This document shows positions 22,801-31,669 of a stretch of 64,000 nucleotides of DNA, piece by piece. Below the pieces are notes generated by a model. It was given only the letters and a program-made list of their open reading frames with translations, was not told where the DNA came from and searched no databases. Position 1 is the stretch's first letter. Every line of letters begins with the position of its first letter. This DNA comes from Domibacillus sp. DTU_2020_1001157_1_SI_ALB_TIR_016 (GTDB lineage Bacteria; Bacillota; Bacilli; Bacillales; Domibacillaceae), in assembly GCF_032341995.1 (NCBI RefSeq), contig NZ_CP135438.1, forward strand, positions 1,240,001 to 1,304,000. The letters are read 5' to 3'. The position numbers and the translations under genes are program-made.

Positions 22801-23829
22801 TTAAGCAAAGCCTTCTAAGACAATCTTGCCAATCGCCTTATTGCTCTCCAGAAGTTTATGGGCTTGGCGAAGGTTTTCTGCTGAAATAGGTCCAAGCACT
22901 TCAGTGAGCGTGGTTTTTAATTTTTGCTGGTCCACTGCCTCAGCGACCCGATTAAGCAAATGGTGCTGTTCAATCATATCCTCTGTTTCAAAAAGCGAGC
23001 GTGTAAACATAAATTCCCAAACGAAGGTGACGCTTTTTTGCTTGAGCATGGTAAGGTCAAGTGGAGAAGTCGGATCATCAATGGCGCATACAACTCCTTG
23101 AGGAGACACAACCTCGCTGATGCCGGCCCAATGTTTTTCTAAAGCATTCAGGCAGAAAATGTACGGAACGCTTGGAAATCCAATGGCTTGAAGCTGCGGC
23201 AGAAGCGGATCGTGGTGATTAATCGTATAATCGGCGCCCATTGATTGAACCCATTCGACTGTTTCCGGCCGCGAAGCAGTACCGATTACAGTAAGACCTG
23301 CTTGTTTTGCAAGCTGAATGGCAATGGATCCAACACCACCGGCGGCCCCAATAATCAACAAAGATTTTCCTTTGTTGACACTTGGATCTTGTGAAAGTAA
23401 CATTCGGGTAAATAATGCTTCCCAGGCTGTAATAGAAGTTAGAGGAAGGGCCGCCGCTTCTGCGAAAGTCAAGGAAGCGGGCTTTCGCCCAACGATGCGC
23501 TCATCGACGAGATGATATTCGCTGTTGCCGCCTTGTCGTGCAATACTGCCAGCATAAAACACTTCATCTCCCGGTCGGAACAAGGAGCAGTCTGGCCCTA
23601 CTTCATCAACAATTCCTGCCACGTCCCAGCCTAAGATTTTAGGAGCTTCTTCAACTTTGTCTTTAGGAGCCCGAACCTTCGTGTCAACCGGATTGACCGA
23701 TATGGCGGTGACTTTAACCAAAATGTCACGGCCCGTTGCTTTTGGCTTCTCAATCACTACATCTTCCAGACTTTCTGGATTTTCAATGGGAAGGTATCTC
23801 ATTAGTCCTACTGCCTTCATTTTATCCAT
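22801..23829 (-). CDS. zinc-type alcohol dehydrogenase-like / quinone oxidoreductase family
   Basis: A 342-residue medium-chain dehydrogenase/reductase of the YogA/SA1988 branch. It has a GroES-like N-terminal domain (KVTAISVNPVDTKVR, LGWDVAGIVDEVG, FRPGDEVFYAG), then a Rossmann domain with GAAGGVGSIAIQLAKQAGLTVIGTASRPE. The cysteines of the structural zinc lobe and the catalytic zinc ligands are absent, so it is likely a zinc-independent NADPH-dependent enone or quinone reductase. An upstream ATG (23841) abuts the AAAGGA site; ATG 23829 (MDKMKAVGL) is better spaced. Single-gene unit. Confidence 0.85.
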   Translation of the reverse strand: MDKMKAVGLMRYLPIENPESLEDVVIEKPKATGRDILVKVTAISVNPVDTKVRAPKDKVEEAPKILGWDVAGIVDEVGPDCSLFRPGDEVFYAGSIARQGGNSEYHLVDERIVGRKPASLTFAEAAALPLTSITAWEALFTRMLLSQDPSVNKGKSLLIIGAAGGVGSIAIQLAKQAGLTVIGTASRPETVEWVQSMGADYTINHHDPLLPQLQAIGFPSVPYIFCLNALEKHWAGISEVVSPQGVVCAIDDPTSPLDLTMLKQKSVTFVWEFMFTRSLFETEDMIEQHHLLNRVAEAVDQQKLKTTLTEVLGPISAENLRQAHKLLESNKAIGKIVLEGFA

Positions 23830-24017
23830 AATCAAACACATCCTTTCCTTACAAGTATACCTTTTGCGAAGAATGACTTAAAATATAAAACATTGCTGCT
23901 ATTTGGTAAGTTGAATTTTCATGTAATGATTAAATTAAAGCCTAAAACCAAAAACAAGATAAAATCTTTTATATAATTTTAAAAATATGTGACAGGCTGT
24001 AAAGGAAGGAGATGCAT

Positions 24018-24851
24018 ATGGGGATTGAAGTAAATGAAATCCTTGCTAAAAAAATCCTCACTGAGGCAAAAGGTTATTTGGATGTTGGATTTACCCACTC
24101 TTTAAATCCGTATAGCGGCTGCGCATTTTCCTGCAGGTACTGCTATGTAAGGGAAATGCCCATTCAGAAATTCAAGGAAATTCCTTGGGGAGAATGGCTG
24201 GACATCAAAGCAAATGCCGCAGAAAATTATCGAAATGAAATCAGAAAACTTCGTGAGAAAAACAAACCTGTGAATATTTTTATGTCTTCTGTGACAGATC
24301 CTTACCAGCCAATTGAACGTAAAGCAAAGATCACACGCAGTATATTAGAAGAAATGATTGAAAACCCACCTGATTTTCTCCAAATCCAAACAAGAAGCCC
24401 GCTGATCACACGGGATATTGATCTACTAAAGAAATTAAATGAAATATGCGAAGTCCTTGTCTCCATAACAATTGAAACGGACAGGGAAGATATGAAGACA
24501 ATATTTTCTTCATATGCACCCGGCATTAAATTAAGGATAATAGCTTTAAAAGAAATTCACAATGCAGGAATATCCACTCAAGCTTCAATTTCTCCTGTTT
24601 TGCCATTCACCCCTGACTTTCCGGAAGTATTAATTGGAATTGTGGATCATATTTGGATTGATACATTAAGTATCGGAGACGGCTCCATGGGAAAGCGTTC
24701 AGAGAGGTTAGGGATGCCGGAATTATTTCAACAGCATGAACTGTCAAAGTGGTACCGAAAAGATTTACACTTAATGGTGGGGAAATATTTTAACAAGTAT
24801 TTTCCTACTGAAATGATACGAATTTCTAAAAAAGAAGCTTTTCCAAAATAA
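24018..24851 (+). CDS. radical SAM protein, SPL-like
   Basis: A 277-residue radical S-adenosylmethionine enzyme. The cluster motif CAFSCRYCYVRE (Cys-x3-Cys-x2-Cys, about residue 32) sits after THSLNPYSGC. MSSVTDPYQPIERK and LQIQTRSPLITRDIDLLK follow. This order is typical of the SplB/Rv2578c-related family, which includes spore photoproduct lyase relatives. The conserved Cys near the C-terminus used by true SplB is not evident, and it is shorter than SplB (about 342), so it is not the canonical lyase. An upstream ATG (24012) is too close to GGAGGAGA-like sequence; 24018 fits better. Confidence 0.85.
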   Translation: MGIEVNEILAKKILTEAKGYLDVGFTHSLNPYSGCAFSCRYCYVREMPIQKFKEIPWGEWLDIKANAAENYRNEIRKLREKNKPVNIFMSSVTDPYQPIERKAKITRSILEEMIENPPDFLQIQTRSPLITRDIDLLKKLNEICEVLVSITIETDREDMKTIFSSYAPGIKLRIIALKEIHNAGISTQASISPVLPFTPDFPEVLIGIVDHIWIDTLSIGDGSMGKRSERLGMPELFQQHELSKWYRKDLHLMVGKYFNKYFPTEMIRISKKEAFPK

Positions 24852-25004
24852 AAGTCACTGTTCGTTAAGGTGTATATGGTTTCGTAATGCGGGCTTATTG
24901 GGCTTTGTGCATAAAATATTTGTCTGATTTTTTTAGAATACCGATTTATACTGACAAAGGGACTTATGTTTAAAGTAAAGGCTTTTCTACTTGCTTCATT
25001 ATAG

Positions 25005-25120
<116 letters not shown>

Positions 25121-25128
25121 AAAAGCAG

Positions 25129-25156
25129 AGAGAACAGCGAAAGCTGTTCTCTTTTT
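25129..25156 (+). terminator. terminator of orphan 5S
   Basis: AGAGAACAGC-GAAA-GCTGTTCTCT then TTTTT. Compared with the rRNA operon terminator, a G-C pair has become A-T on both arms, so pairing is preserved. Confidence 0.9.
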
Positions 25157-25254
25157 TATTGTCTTGTAAACTATGTTTTTGGCCGTTTCTATCTGCCTTC
25201 ATTTTGAATAATTTAATAGTAAGGACTATTTTATGAAAAAGGAGAAATGGAAAG

Positions 25255-25449
25255 ATGTGTTCAAATTGTTGTTGCCAGTGTGGAGGCCATCGTGGCCGAA
25301 ATAAGGACACGAGAGTCTTGCTTACACTTGAGGAAATAGAGCGACTGAATGAGGAACGCTTAAATGGAATTAGATATGTAGACAGGATTTCTCAATGTGG
25401 CAGTTGTATAGTGATTCGTTTTTGTAAGGGATTAGATGCAATACGATAA
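25255..25449 (+). CDS. small cysteine-rich hypothetical protein
   Basis: A 64-codon ORF with AAAGGAG about 13 nt before the ATG. The N-terminus is unusual, with five Cys in eleven residues (MCSNCCCQCGGH), and two more Cys (QCGSC) occur later, so metal binding is possible. The middle (VLLTLEEIERLNEERLNG) is helical. No homologue recognised. It lies between the orphan 5S and an SDR gene. Confidence 0.45.
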   Translation: MCSNCCCQCGGHRGRNKDTRVLLTLEEIERLNEERLNGIRYVDRISQCGSCIVIRFCKGLDAIR

Positions 25450-25687
25450 AGTGAAAGACAAAGAAAGAAACTTCTCTTAGCTGACTAAGGTGGTTTCTTT
25501 TTATTCATTTATTCTTTAGAGTGAGATAGCTGGTCAATACATATTGAGATAAAACCCTGTATGTTTGTTATGTTCACCTAAAACCGACAACTGGGTCAAT
25601 CGATTTTTGAGATAGCTGTATCGGGCATATTTTTCTCAAATGAGGGAACAGTTTCTTTAGACTAATAGTGGAAAAGGAGACAAGATC

Positions 25688-26482
25688 ATGGCTATTTTTT
25701 CAGAGACAGCATTGGATGGCATGCATGTATTAATAACCGGTGCATCTGGTGACATCGGTTCCCAAACAGCTAAAATAGCAGCTTCAATGGGCGCTAAAAT
25801 CTCACTTACAGGAAGAAATGAAGAAAAGCTTGAACAGCTTGCAAATGAGTTGAAGTCTAATGGCATGGCTGTGCACTTCGTTAAAGCAGACCTCTCCAAT
25901 CAGGAAGAGAGGGAACATCTGATCAGATCATGCGAGAAAGAAGTTGGTTTCGTTTCAGGCTTGGTCAATTGTGCGGGTATAGCGGGAGGAGAGGCACTCG
26001 AGGAACTAGGGGAAGAATTTGTCGCCAACATGCTACATGTCAATGTAACATCAGCAATGATGCTGACAAAGCTCGTTTACCCGAAAATGAAAGAAAAAGG
26101 ATTTGGACGAATTGTCAATGTATCTTCCTTGTCCGGTATTCGCGGCACTCATGGAAACAGTGCTTATGCAGCCAGCAAATTCGCACTTCGCGGGTTCACG
26201 CAGTCTCTTGCAGTTGAAGCGGCACCACATCGTATAACGGTGAATGCCGTGTGTCCAGGCTATGTGGATACCAAAATGGGCCGCAGCGCTATTAAAAGAA
26301 GGGCAGAAGAAAAAGGACAAACCTTTGAACAGAAATATGAAGAAGTGTTAAAAGGCCTTCCATCCGGAAGAATTACGACACCCATTGAAGTCGCAAATAC
26401 GATCGGTTTTCTGCTGACAGATGCAGCCCCCAATTTAACGGGTGAATCAATTCTGCTGTCGGGCGGGAGTGTGATGAAATAA
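25688..26482 (+). CDS. SDR-family oxidoreductase (FabG-like)
   Basis: A 264-residue classical SDR with all active residues: TGASGDIGSQTAKIAASMGA, then the Arg of SLTGRNEEK suggesting NADPH. NCAGIAGG, the serine region VNVSSLSGI, and Tyr/Lys in YAASKFALRGFTQSLA follow. The C-terminus PNLTGESILLSGGS is typical of 3-oxoacyl or sugar-alcohol dehydrogenases. The substrate is not deducible. Ribosome binding site GGAAAAGGAGA. Ends in a clear terminator; no operon partners. Confidence 0.85.
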   Translation: MAIFSETALDGMHVLITGASGDIGSQTAKIAASMGAKISLTGRNEEKLEQLANELKSNGMAVHFVKADLSNQEEREHLIRSCEKEVGFVSGLVNCAGIAGGEALEELGEEFVANMLHVNVTSAMMLTKLVYPKMKEKGFGRIVNVSSLSGIRGTHGNSAYAASKFALRGFTQSLAVEAAPHRITVNAVCPGYVDTKMGRSAIKRRAEEKGQTFEQKYEEVLKGLPSGRITTPIEVANTIGFLLTDAAPNLTGESILLSGGSVMK

Positions 26483-26499
26483 GAAATCTGGATTTGTAT

Positions 26500-26538
26500 A
26501 CAGACCGTTTGATGTGTTAGTCAGACGGTCTCTTTTTT
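26500..26538 (+). terminator. intrinsic terminator
   Basis: AGACCGTTTGA (26502-26512) pairs with TCAGACGGTCT (26521-26531), followed by CTTTTTTATT. Confidence 0.85.
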
Positions 26539-26571
26539 ATTGAACCATATTTAAGTTTCCTTAAATTTGTT

Positions 26572-26588
26572 TGTTAGAAATTTTAACA
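26572..26588 (+). promoter_or_regulatory. perfect TnrA/GlnR box before tnrA-like gene
   Basis: TGTTA-GAAATTT-TAACA, an exact match to TGTNA-N7-TNACA. A TAATAT-type -10 lies about 42 bp after its centre (26622-26628), the spacing expected for TnrA-activated promoters. Suggests autoregulation. Confidence 0.75.
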
Positions 26589-26759
26589 CAAAATCCCATT
26601 TTATCTCGTGAAATGAGAAAATAATATTTAACCAATGTATTAGTTGTGTGAATATAAGATTATCATTGGCAAGGTTCCAAATAGCGTTTTTCTGGTCATC
26701 GAATGAAGGAATTGCTTTATTCACTGAACAAAGACAACAATCTTAGGGGGAAGAGGCTT

Positions 26760-27053
26760 ATGTCGTTTAAAAATCAAGCATACAAAGAGATAAAAGCAAT
26801 CAGTATTGGTGTAGTAAGTGAATTAACAGCCCTATCCTATAGAAAGATCCGTTATTATGAAGAGCAAAAGTTAATCTCGCCTCAAAAATCAAAAGCAAAT
26901 ACCCGAAAATATTCGTTTTCAGATATCGAAAAATTAATCGAAATCTCCAGTAAAATTAAAGAAGGCTATTTAACGAAGGAAATCAGAAAAGAGATGGAGC
27001 AAGCTGAAAGAAAGGCAGAAGCTGCATACGGCCTTGTAGATGGACTACAATAA
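26760..27053 (+). CDS. TnrA-like MerR-family nitrogen regulator
   Basis: A 97-residue MerR-type DNA-binding protein whose core (AISIGVVSELTALSYRKIRYYEEQKLISPQKS...TRKYSFSDIEKLIEI) closely follows B. subtilis TnrA/GlnR. TnrA activates nitrogen-scavenging genes when glutamine is scarce and is held inactive by feedback-inhibited glutamine synthetase through its C-terminus. Here the last 25 residues (EQAERKAEAAYGLVDGLQ) do not resemble the TnrA glutamine-synthetase-binding tail. An upstream in-frame ATG (26703) has no ribosome site; AGGGGGAAGAGG precedes ATG 26760. A TnrA box lies in its own promoter, and similar boxes recur before the amine genes in this window. Confidence 0.75.
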   Translation: MSFKNQAYKEIKAISIGVVSELTALSYRKIRYYEEQKLISPQKSKANTRKYSFSDIEKLIEISSKIKEGYLTKEIRKEMEQAERKAEAAYGLVDGLQ

Positions 27054-27169
27054 TGAAATCGCTTTCTAAATGAGGGCATTCTTGAAGAGTAAACATGTTC
27101 TGTAAACTGCTTCAGCAATCCGAATCAAACGATGGGCGGCGGCTGTTGCTCGCTGAAGCTTTTTCGATA

Positions 27170-27199
27170 AAAATACCCGGCCTTGAGACCGGGTATTTT
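27170..27199. terminator. bidirectional terminator after hxlB
   Basis: AAAATACCCGG (27170-27180) with CCGGGTATTTT (27189-27199), A- and T-rich flanks. Serves hxlB (-) and perhaps the tnrA-like gene (+). Confidence 0.88.
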
Positions 27200-27205
27200 T
27201 GATTT

Positions 27206-27763
27206 CTATTCAAGATTGGCATGTCTGCCATACATGGTTTCTGAATTCATTCCTTTTCGCTCCATAAGCCGCAGGATAACAGAATCATATGTCAGCAAAA
27301 GGCTTTGTTCAAAAAGGGAACCCATCGGCTGAATCGATTTATTGCCGGTGTCTTCGCCTGATTTGGTCTGTGCTGGAATTTCTACCACAACATCCGCAAG
27401 GCGGCCAATTGTGGAATTTGGAGCGATGGTAATGGCCGCTACAACTGCACCAATGGACTTTGCTTTTTCTGCCATCGCCACAAGACTTTTTGTTTCACCA
27501 GAGCCCGAGCCGACAATAAAGATATCGCCGTCCTCCAGGTTCGGTGTGACCGTTTCCCCTACTACATACGGATCGAGTCCCATATGCATCATACGCATGG
27601 CAAACGATTTCGCCATAAATCCAGAGCGTCCAGCACCAGCGACAAGCACTTTCTTGGCTTCCAGAATGCCATTGACCAGCTGTTCTGTTTGATCACCATT
27701 CATTAACACAGCCGTGCGCTGAAGTTCATTTAAGATTTCTGCAGTATACTGAGTTGTCTGCAT
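27206..27763 (-). CDS. hxlB: 6-phospho-3-hexuloisomerase
   Basis: A 185-residue SIS-domain isomerase converting D-arabino-hex-3-ulose 6-phosphate to fructose 6-phosphate, second step of the ribulose monophosphate (RuMP) pathway. Signature segments are VLVAGAGRSGFMAKSFAMRMMHMGLDPYVVGE, DIFIVGSGSGETKSLVAMAEKAKSIGA and SIQPMGSLFEQSLLLTYD. The length equals B. subtilis HxlB. It begins 2 nt after hxlA in the same orientation, so translation is probably coupled. Cytoplasmic, protects against and assimilates formaldehyde. Confidence 0.95.
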   Translation of the reverse strand: MQTTQYTAEILNELQRTAVLMNGDQTEQLVNGILEAKKVLVAGAGRSGFMAKSFAMRMMHMGLDPYVVGETVTPNLEDGDIFIVGSGSGETKSLVAMAEKAKSIGAVVAAITIAPNSTIGRLADVVVEIPAQTKSGEDTGNKSIQPMGSLFEQSLLLTYDSVILRLMERKGMNSETMYGRHANLE

Positions 27764-27765
27764 AA

Positions 27766-28407
27766 TTACACAGTAACCGCTTCTTTAATCATGTTTTGCA
27801 TTTGAGCAGCTGCAGATTTTTTATCCTCCTGGCTTGTAATCCCGCCGCCGACGATAATCAAATCCGGCTGCGCAGCAATCACTTCGGAAAGAGTATCCAT
27901 TTTAATCCCGCCAGCAATGGCTGTTTTGGCATTTTTTACGACACTTTTAATCGTACGCAGGTCTTCAAATGAATTTTGCCCAACTGCCTGCAGGTCATAG
28001 CCTGTGTGAACACAGATATAGTCAACACCCATTTCATCCAGTTCACGCACCCGTGCTTGTTTATCTTTTACCGCAATCATATCAACCAAAATCTGCTTGC
28101 CTTGTTTTTTGGCTTCTTCTACGGCTCCTTTAATGGATGCATCTTCTGCAGCGCCCAAAATGGTTACGATATCCGCGCCTGAAGCTGCGGCCTGGGATAC
28201 TTCATAGCCTGCTGCGTCCATAATTTTCAAGTCGGCCAGCACCGTCAAATTAGGAAAGGCATCTTTGACTTCTTTTACTGCGCGCAGACCTTCATTGATG
28301 ACAACTGGTGTTCCAATCTCTACAACGTCTACGTGTTCCTGTACTTCTTTGATTAGTTCGATCGCCTGCGGAATGTTTACAAGATCTAATGCCAATTGTA
28401 ATTTCAT
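27766..28407 (-). CDS. hxlA: 3-hexulose-6-phosphate synthase
   Basis: A 213-residue TIM-barrel enzyme of the orotidine-decarboxylase superfamily that condenses formaldehyde with ribulose 5-phosphate. MKLQLALDLVNI, the catalytic Asp-x-Lys-x-x-Asp motif LADLKIMDAAGYE and IIVGGGITSQEDKKSAA are all intact. The ribosome site is AAGGGAGAG. It lies downstream of hxlR in the same orientation, with a probable HxlR operator between them. In this window formaldehyde would come from the amine oxidase and the dimethylamine-monooxygenase-type operon. Confidence 0.95.
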   Translation of the reverse strand: MKLQLALDLVNIPQAIELIKEVQEHVDVVEIGTPVVINEGLRAVKEVKDAFPNLTVLADLKIMDAAGYEVSQAAASGADIVTILGAAEDASIKGAVEEAKKQGKQILVDMIAVKDKQARVRELDEMGVDYICVHTGYDLQAVGQNSFEDLRTIKSVVKNAKTAIAGGIKMDTLSEVIAAQPDLIIVGGGITSQEDKKSAAAQMQNMIKEAVTV

Positions 28408-28447
28408 AATGTGTTTCTCTCCCTTATTTAAAATTTTGTATAAGCTC

Positions 28448-28494
28448 AGTCTAAAGACAAAATTTTTATAAGGGAAGTACGCACTTTAAATTCA
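28448..28494 (-). promoter_or_regulatory. HxlR-type operator and promoter of hxlAB
   Basis: On the minus strand a 20-bp element (TGAATTTAAAGTGCGTACTT, 28494-28475) is followed at fixed register by a poor -35 (TTCCCT) and a -10 TAGACT (28453-28448). An exact copy stands before zwf in the same register. The weak -35 abutting the operator suggests an activator-dependent promoter, as known for HxlR. Confidence 0.75.
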
Positions 28495-28555
28495 GATAGT
28501 CACAAAATGTATACTGTCTTTGTCGATAAGTGTGTTTTAAGCACTTTATCGTAAC

Positions 28556-28930
28556 TTAGTCCAAAGAAGATGCTGGCTTATTTTGATCTTCCAGCTTTTT
28601 CTGGATAAATGATTTATAATCCCTGCCCCAGCTGTACATGGATTCAAGAATCGGCATTAAACTTTCTCCTTTATCGGTTAAAGAATATTCCACCTTAGGC
28701 GGCACCACAGGATATACCTCACGATGAACAATATAGTCGGACTCTAACTCCCTTAATTGATTCACCAGCATACGCTGGGTGATACCGGGCATTAATCCCT
28801 TTAGCTCGTTAAATCGTTTTGTGCCTTCTTTACCTAAATGCCATAAAATAAGCATCTTCCATTTTCCGCCGATTACATGCAGTGTGAGTTCTTTTTCACA
28901 ATTAAAATCTTTGGCGCAAGTGTGTCCCAT
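28556..28930 (-). CDS. hxlR: HxlR-family formaldehyde-responsive transcriptional activator
   Basis: A 124-residue winged-helix protein. It has the N-terminal Cys segment [22 protein letters not shown], then [26 protein letters not shown] (recognition helix) and [20 protein letters not shown]. In B. subtilis HxlR senses formaldehyde through its conserved Cys (here Cys11 of NCEKEL) and activates hxlAB. The gene is in tandem with hxlAB rather than divergent as in B. subtilis, and divergent from zwf. Ribosome site TAAGGAGG. The identical operators before hxlA and zwf suggest it controls both units. Confidence 0.88.
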   Translation of the reverse strand: MGHTCAKDFNCEKELTLHVIGGKWKMLILWHLGKEGTKRFNELKGLMPGITQRMLVNQLRELESDYIVHREVYPVVPPKVEYSLTDKGESLMPILESMYSWGRDYKSFIQKKLEDQNKPASSLD

Positions 28931-29090
28931 TTTAAGTCCTCCTTAAAGTAAATGGCTAATGATGCTTTTCAATATATAACTCAGAAGCAGGCCGTGGCAA
29001 AAAAATTACAAAATAAATGATCATTAACTACAAACAAATACTTCTTCACGATACTTGTTGCAGCCCTGCAGTATATTTTAGGACACTATA

Positions 29091-29137
29091 TGAATTTAAA
29101 GTGCGTACTTATAACGGAGATATGGAGCCACTATACT
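29091..29137 (+). promoter_or_regulatory. HxlR-type operator and promoter of zwf-gndA
   Basis: TGAATTTAAAGTGCGTACTT (29091-29110) is the exact reverse complement of 28475-28494. Its last two bases form the weak -35 TTATAA (29109-29114), and TATACT (29132-29137) is the -10 after 17 nt. Layout identical to the hxlA promoter. Confidence 0.78.
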
Positions 29138-29188
29138 AAGGGGGTAGAAAGAACAAACCAATTGAATCAAATGCAAGGAGGGGATTGA

Positions 29189-30736
29189 ATGAAAACCATG
29201 ACAATGCCTGCTAGTCTCCAAGTCGAAAAAACTGCTCTTGAAGCCATTCAGGAAACAAGGTTGAGCCCAATGACGTTTGTTTTGTTTGGGGCAACAGGGG
29301 ATTTAGCCAAAAGAAAAATTTTCCCCGCACTGTACAATTTGTTTTTAGATCATAAGCTGCCAAATACTTTTTCGATTATTGGCTTAGGAAGAAAAGAAAG
29401 CTCTGATCAGGATTTTCAAGCTCATATAGAGAGAGCGGTCAAAACATTCTCGAGAAGAACTGTACAGGATCACGCTAAGTTAAACGAATTCCTGCTTTAC
29501 TGCCATTATCAGCAGCTTGATGGAACGAAAAAAGAAGATTATGCTGCCTTGCTTAAAAGCGTTCAAAAGTATGAAGCGGAATTGAATCTGCCGGAAAATC
29601 GGCTGTTTTATTTGTCTGTATCGCCGGAATTCTATCATGATATTGCTTCAAACATTAAAGAAAGCGGGCTGGATGCTGTTCAGGGCTGGAAACGCCTTAT
29701 TGTAGAAAAGCCTTTTGGCCATGACACCATTTCTGCGCAAGCATTAAACAAAACATTAAGCCAGACATTCAAAGAAGAAGAAATCTATCGAATTGATCAC
29801 TATCTTGGAAAGCCAATGGTTCAAGGTCTTGAATCACTAGAATTTGCAAACCCAATCTTGAAAGCGATATGGAATAACCAATATATTTCGAATATTCAAA
29901 TAACAGCTAGCGAAACGGTCGGGGTTGAAGAAAGAGCGGCCTATTATGATCAGGCAGGTGCTATCAGAGACATGGTTCAAAACCATCTATTGCAGCTTGT
30001 GATGATGACAGCCATGCATCTAACGGAAAAAGTAAGTGCAAAAGAAGTAGTCGAAAAGAAAAAAGAAATTATGCATGCTCTGCGGCCGCTGCAGAAGGAA
30101 GACGTAGCAGTTAATGTAATTCGAGGCCAGTATGGACCGGGAGACATACTTGGTGAAAAGGTGATCGCTTATAACGAAGAGCCAGGCGTCGATGCTTCAT
30201 CGAAAAACGATACCTTTATTGCAGCCCGCTTATGGATTGATGATGACTTTTGGGCAGGCGTCCCTTTCTATATTCGAACTGGTAAAAGAATGAAAGAAAA
30301 ATCAACAAGAATTGTGATTGAATTTAAAAATCAGCCAGCCAAAGCAGACGCGGATCAAAAGAAAACAATGCCGCCTAATCTTTTAACGATTGAAATCAAT
30401 CCGTGTGAAAATGTTTCCTTACGTTTAAATATGAAAAATCCGCTGACAAACCGGATTGAACCTGTTTCTATTGATCTTTCATCGGGGAATGAAAATCTGC
30501 CGGAAGCGTATGAGCTGCTTCTATTTGATGCGATTGGGGGCAACTCCACATTTTTTGCCCATTGGCAGGAAGTCGAACTTTCCTGGAAGTGGGTTCAGCC
30601 TATATTGGAAGCATTTGAAGAAGATAGGGTTCCTTTGTACACGTATCCGGCTGGTTCGATGGGTCCAGATGCTTCAGAAGAGCTGCTGGAAACAGGCGGT
30701 TTTCATTGGTGGGAGCCGGAAAAAGCTAATTGGTAA
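29189..30736 (+). CDS. zwf: glucose-6-phosphate 1-dehydrogenase
   Basis: A 515-residue enzyme oxidising glucose 6-phosphate to 6-phosphogluconolactone. The coenzyme motif FGATGDLAKRKIFPALYNLF and the active-site RIDHYLGKPMVQ are intact, as are KPFGHD and PFYIRTGKRM. It is some 20 residues longer than usual at the N-terminus; AAGGAGGGG before ATG 29189 supports this start. With gndA it closes the oxidative RuMP cycle (hexulose phosphate to fructose 6-P, glucose 6-P, 6-phosphogluconate, ribulose 5-P plus CO2). No lactonase or glucose-6-P isomerase gene is present here, so housekeeping copies must serve. Likely HxlR-controlled. Confidence 0.95.
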   Translation: MKTMTMPASLQVEKTALEAIQETRLSPMTFVLFGATGDLAKRKIFPALYNLFLDHKLPNTFSIIGLGRKESSDQDFQAHIERAVKTFSRRTVQDHAKLNEFLLYCHYQQLDGTKKEDYAALLKSVQKYEAELNLPENRLFYLSVSPEFYHDIASNIKESGLDAVQGWKRLIVEKPFGHDTISAQALNKTLSQTFKEEEIYRIDHYLGKPMVQGLESLEFANPILKAIWNNQYISNIQITASETVGVEERAAYYDQAGAIRDMVQNHLLQLVMMTAMHLTEKVSAKEVVEKKKEIMHALRPLQKEDVAVNVIRGQYGPGDILGEKVIAYNEEPGVDASSKNDTFIAARLWIDDDFWAGVPFYIRTGKRMKEKSTRIVIEFKNQPAKADADQKKTMPPNLLTIEINPCENVSLRLNMKNPLTNRIEPVSIDLSSGNENLPEAYELLLFDAIGGNSTFFAHWQEVELSWKWVQPILEAFEEDRVPLYTYPAGSMGPDASEELLETGGFHWWEPEKANW

Positions 30737-30769
30737 TAAAGAATTCGGTAAAGAAGAGGAGATATGAAT

Positions 30770-31669
30770 ATGAGAATAGGTTTAGTTGGTTTAGGAAAAA
30801 TGGGGATAAATCTTGGCCAAAATCTTATTGATCATGATTATGAAGTCGCAGCATTTGATCTTAATCCGGATGCCACTGATGAAATGAGAAAGTACGGGGC
30901 TAATGCGTTTTCCAGCTTGCAGGAACTTGCAGCATTTCTACCCCAGCCCCGGATCCTCTGGCTCATGGTTCCACATTCAGCAGTCGATTCTGTTCTTGGC
31001 GAACTGACGCCGCTGCTAAGTAAAGGGGATATTGTGATCGAAGCGGGCAATTCCCATTATAAAGAATCGATTCGCCGCTACGATGATTTGAAAACAAAGG
31101 GTATTTATTTTATAGACGTCGGGACTTCCGGCGGTACGGCAGGAGCTCGTCATGGAGCCTGTTATATGGCAGGAGGAGATCTGGAGGCGTGGACAATAGT
31201 AGAGCCAATTTTTAGGGATACAGCCGTTGAGAAAGGCTTTTTATACGCAGGAAAAGCAGGTAGCGGCCACTACTTAAAAATGATTCACAACGGTATAGAA
31301 TATGGCATGATGGCAGCGATTGGAGAAGGGTTTGAAATTCTCGAAAAAAGTGAATTCGATTATGATTATGAAAAGGTGGCGAGTGTATGGAACCATGGGT
31401 CTGTGATTCGTTCCTGGCTGATGGAATTAACCGAAAATGCTTTTTCGAAAGATGCCCATTTGGATGAAATAAAAGGCGTTATGCATTCCTCGGGTGAAGG
31501 AAAATGGACGGTGGAAGAAGCGCTTAATCTGCAAACGGCTGCACCTGTCATTGCCATGTCTTTACTCATGCGCTACCGATCTTTAAACCATGACACCTTC
31601 ACAGGAAAGGTAGTAGCAGCTCTTCGTAATGAATTCGGCGGCCATGCGGTAGAAAAAGTAAAAGTGTAA
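30770..31669 (+). CDS. 6-phosphogluconate dehydrogenase (decarboxylating), short NAD-type
   Basis: A 299-residue enzyme of the short YqeC/GntZ-like class. It has MRIGLVGLGKMGINLGQNLI, then FDLNPDA after the second strand, where an acidic residue instead of an Asn-Arg-Thr motif predicts NAD rather than NADP use. VEAGNSHYKESIRRYDDLK, DVGTSGGTAGARHGACYMAGG and KMIHNGIEYGMMAAIGEG (catalytic Lys and Asn) are intact. ATG 30764 is too close to GAGGAGA; ATG 30770 is better. It starts 33 bp after zwf in one transcription unit and regenerates ribulose 5-phosphate for HxlA, releasing CO2 and NADH. Confidence 0.92.
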   Translation: MRIGLVGLGKMGINLGQNLIDHDYEVAAFDLNPDATDEMRKYGANAFSSLQELAAFLPQPRILWLMVPHSAVDSVLGELTPLLSKGDIVIEAGNSHYKESIRRYDDLKTKGIYFIDVGTSGGTAGARHGACYMAGGDLEAWTIVEPIFRDTAVEKGFLYAGKAGSGHYLKMIHNGIEYGMMAAIGEGFEILEKSEFDYDYEKVASVWNHGSVIRSWLMELTENAFSKDAHLDEIKGVMHSSGEGKWTVEEALNLQTAAPVIAMSLLMRYRSLNHDTFTGKVVAALRNEFGGHAVEKVKV

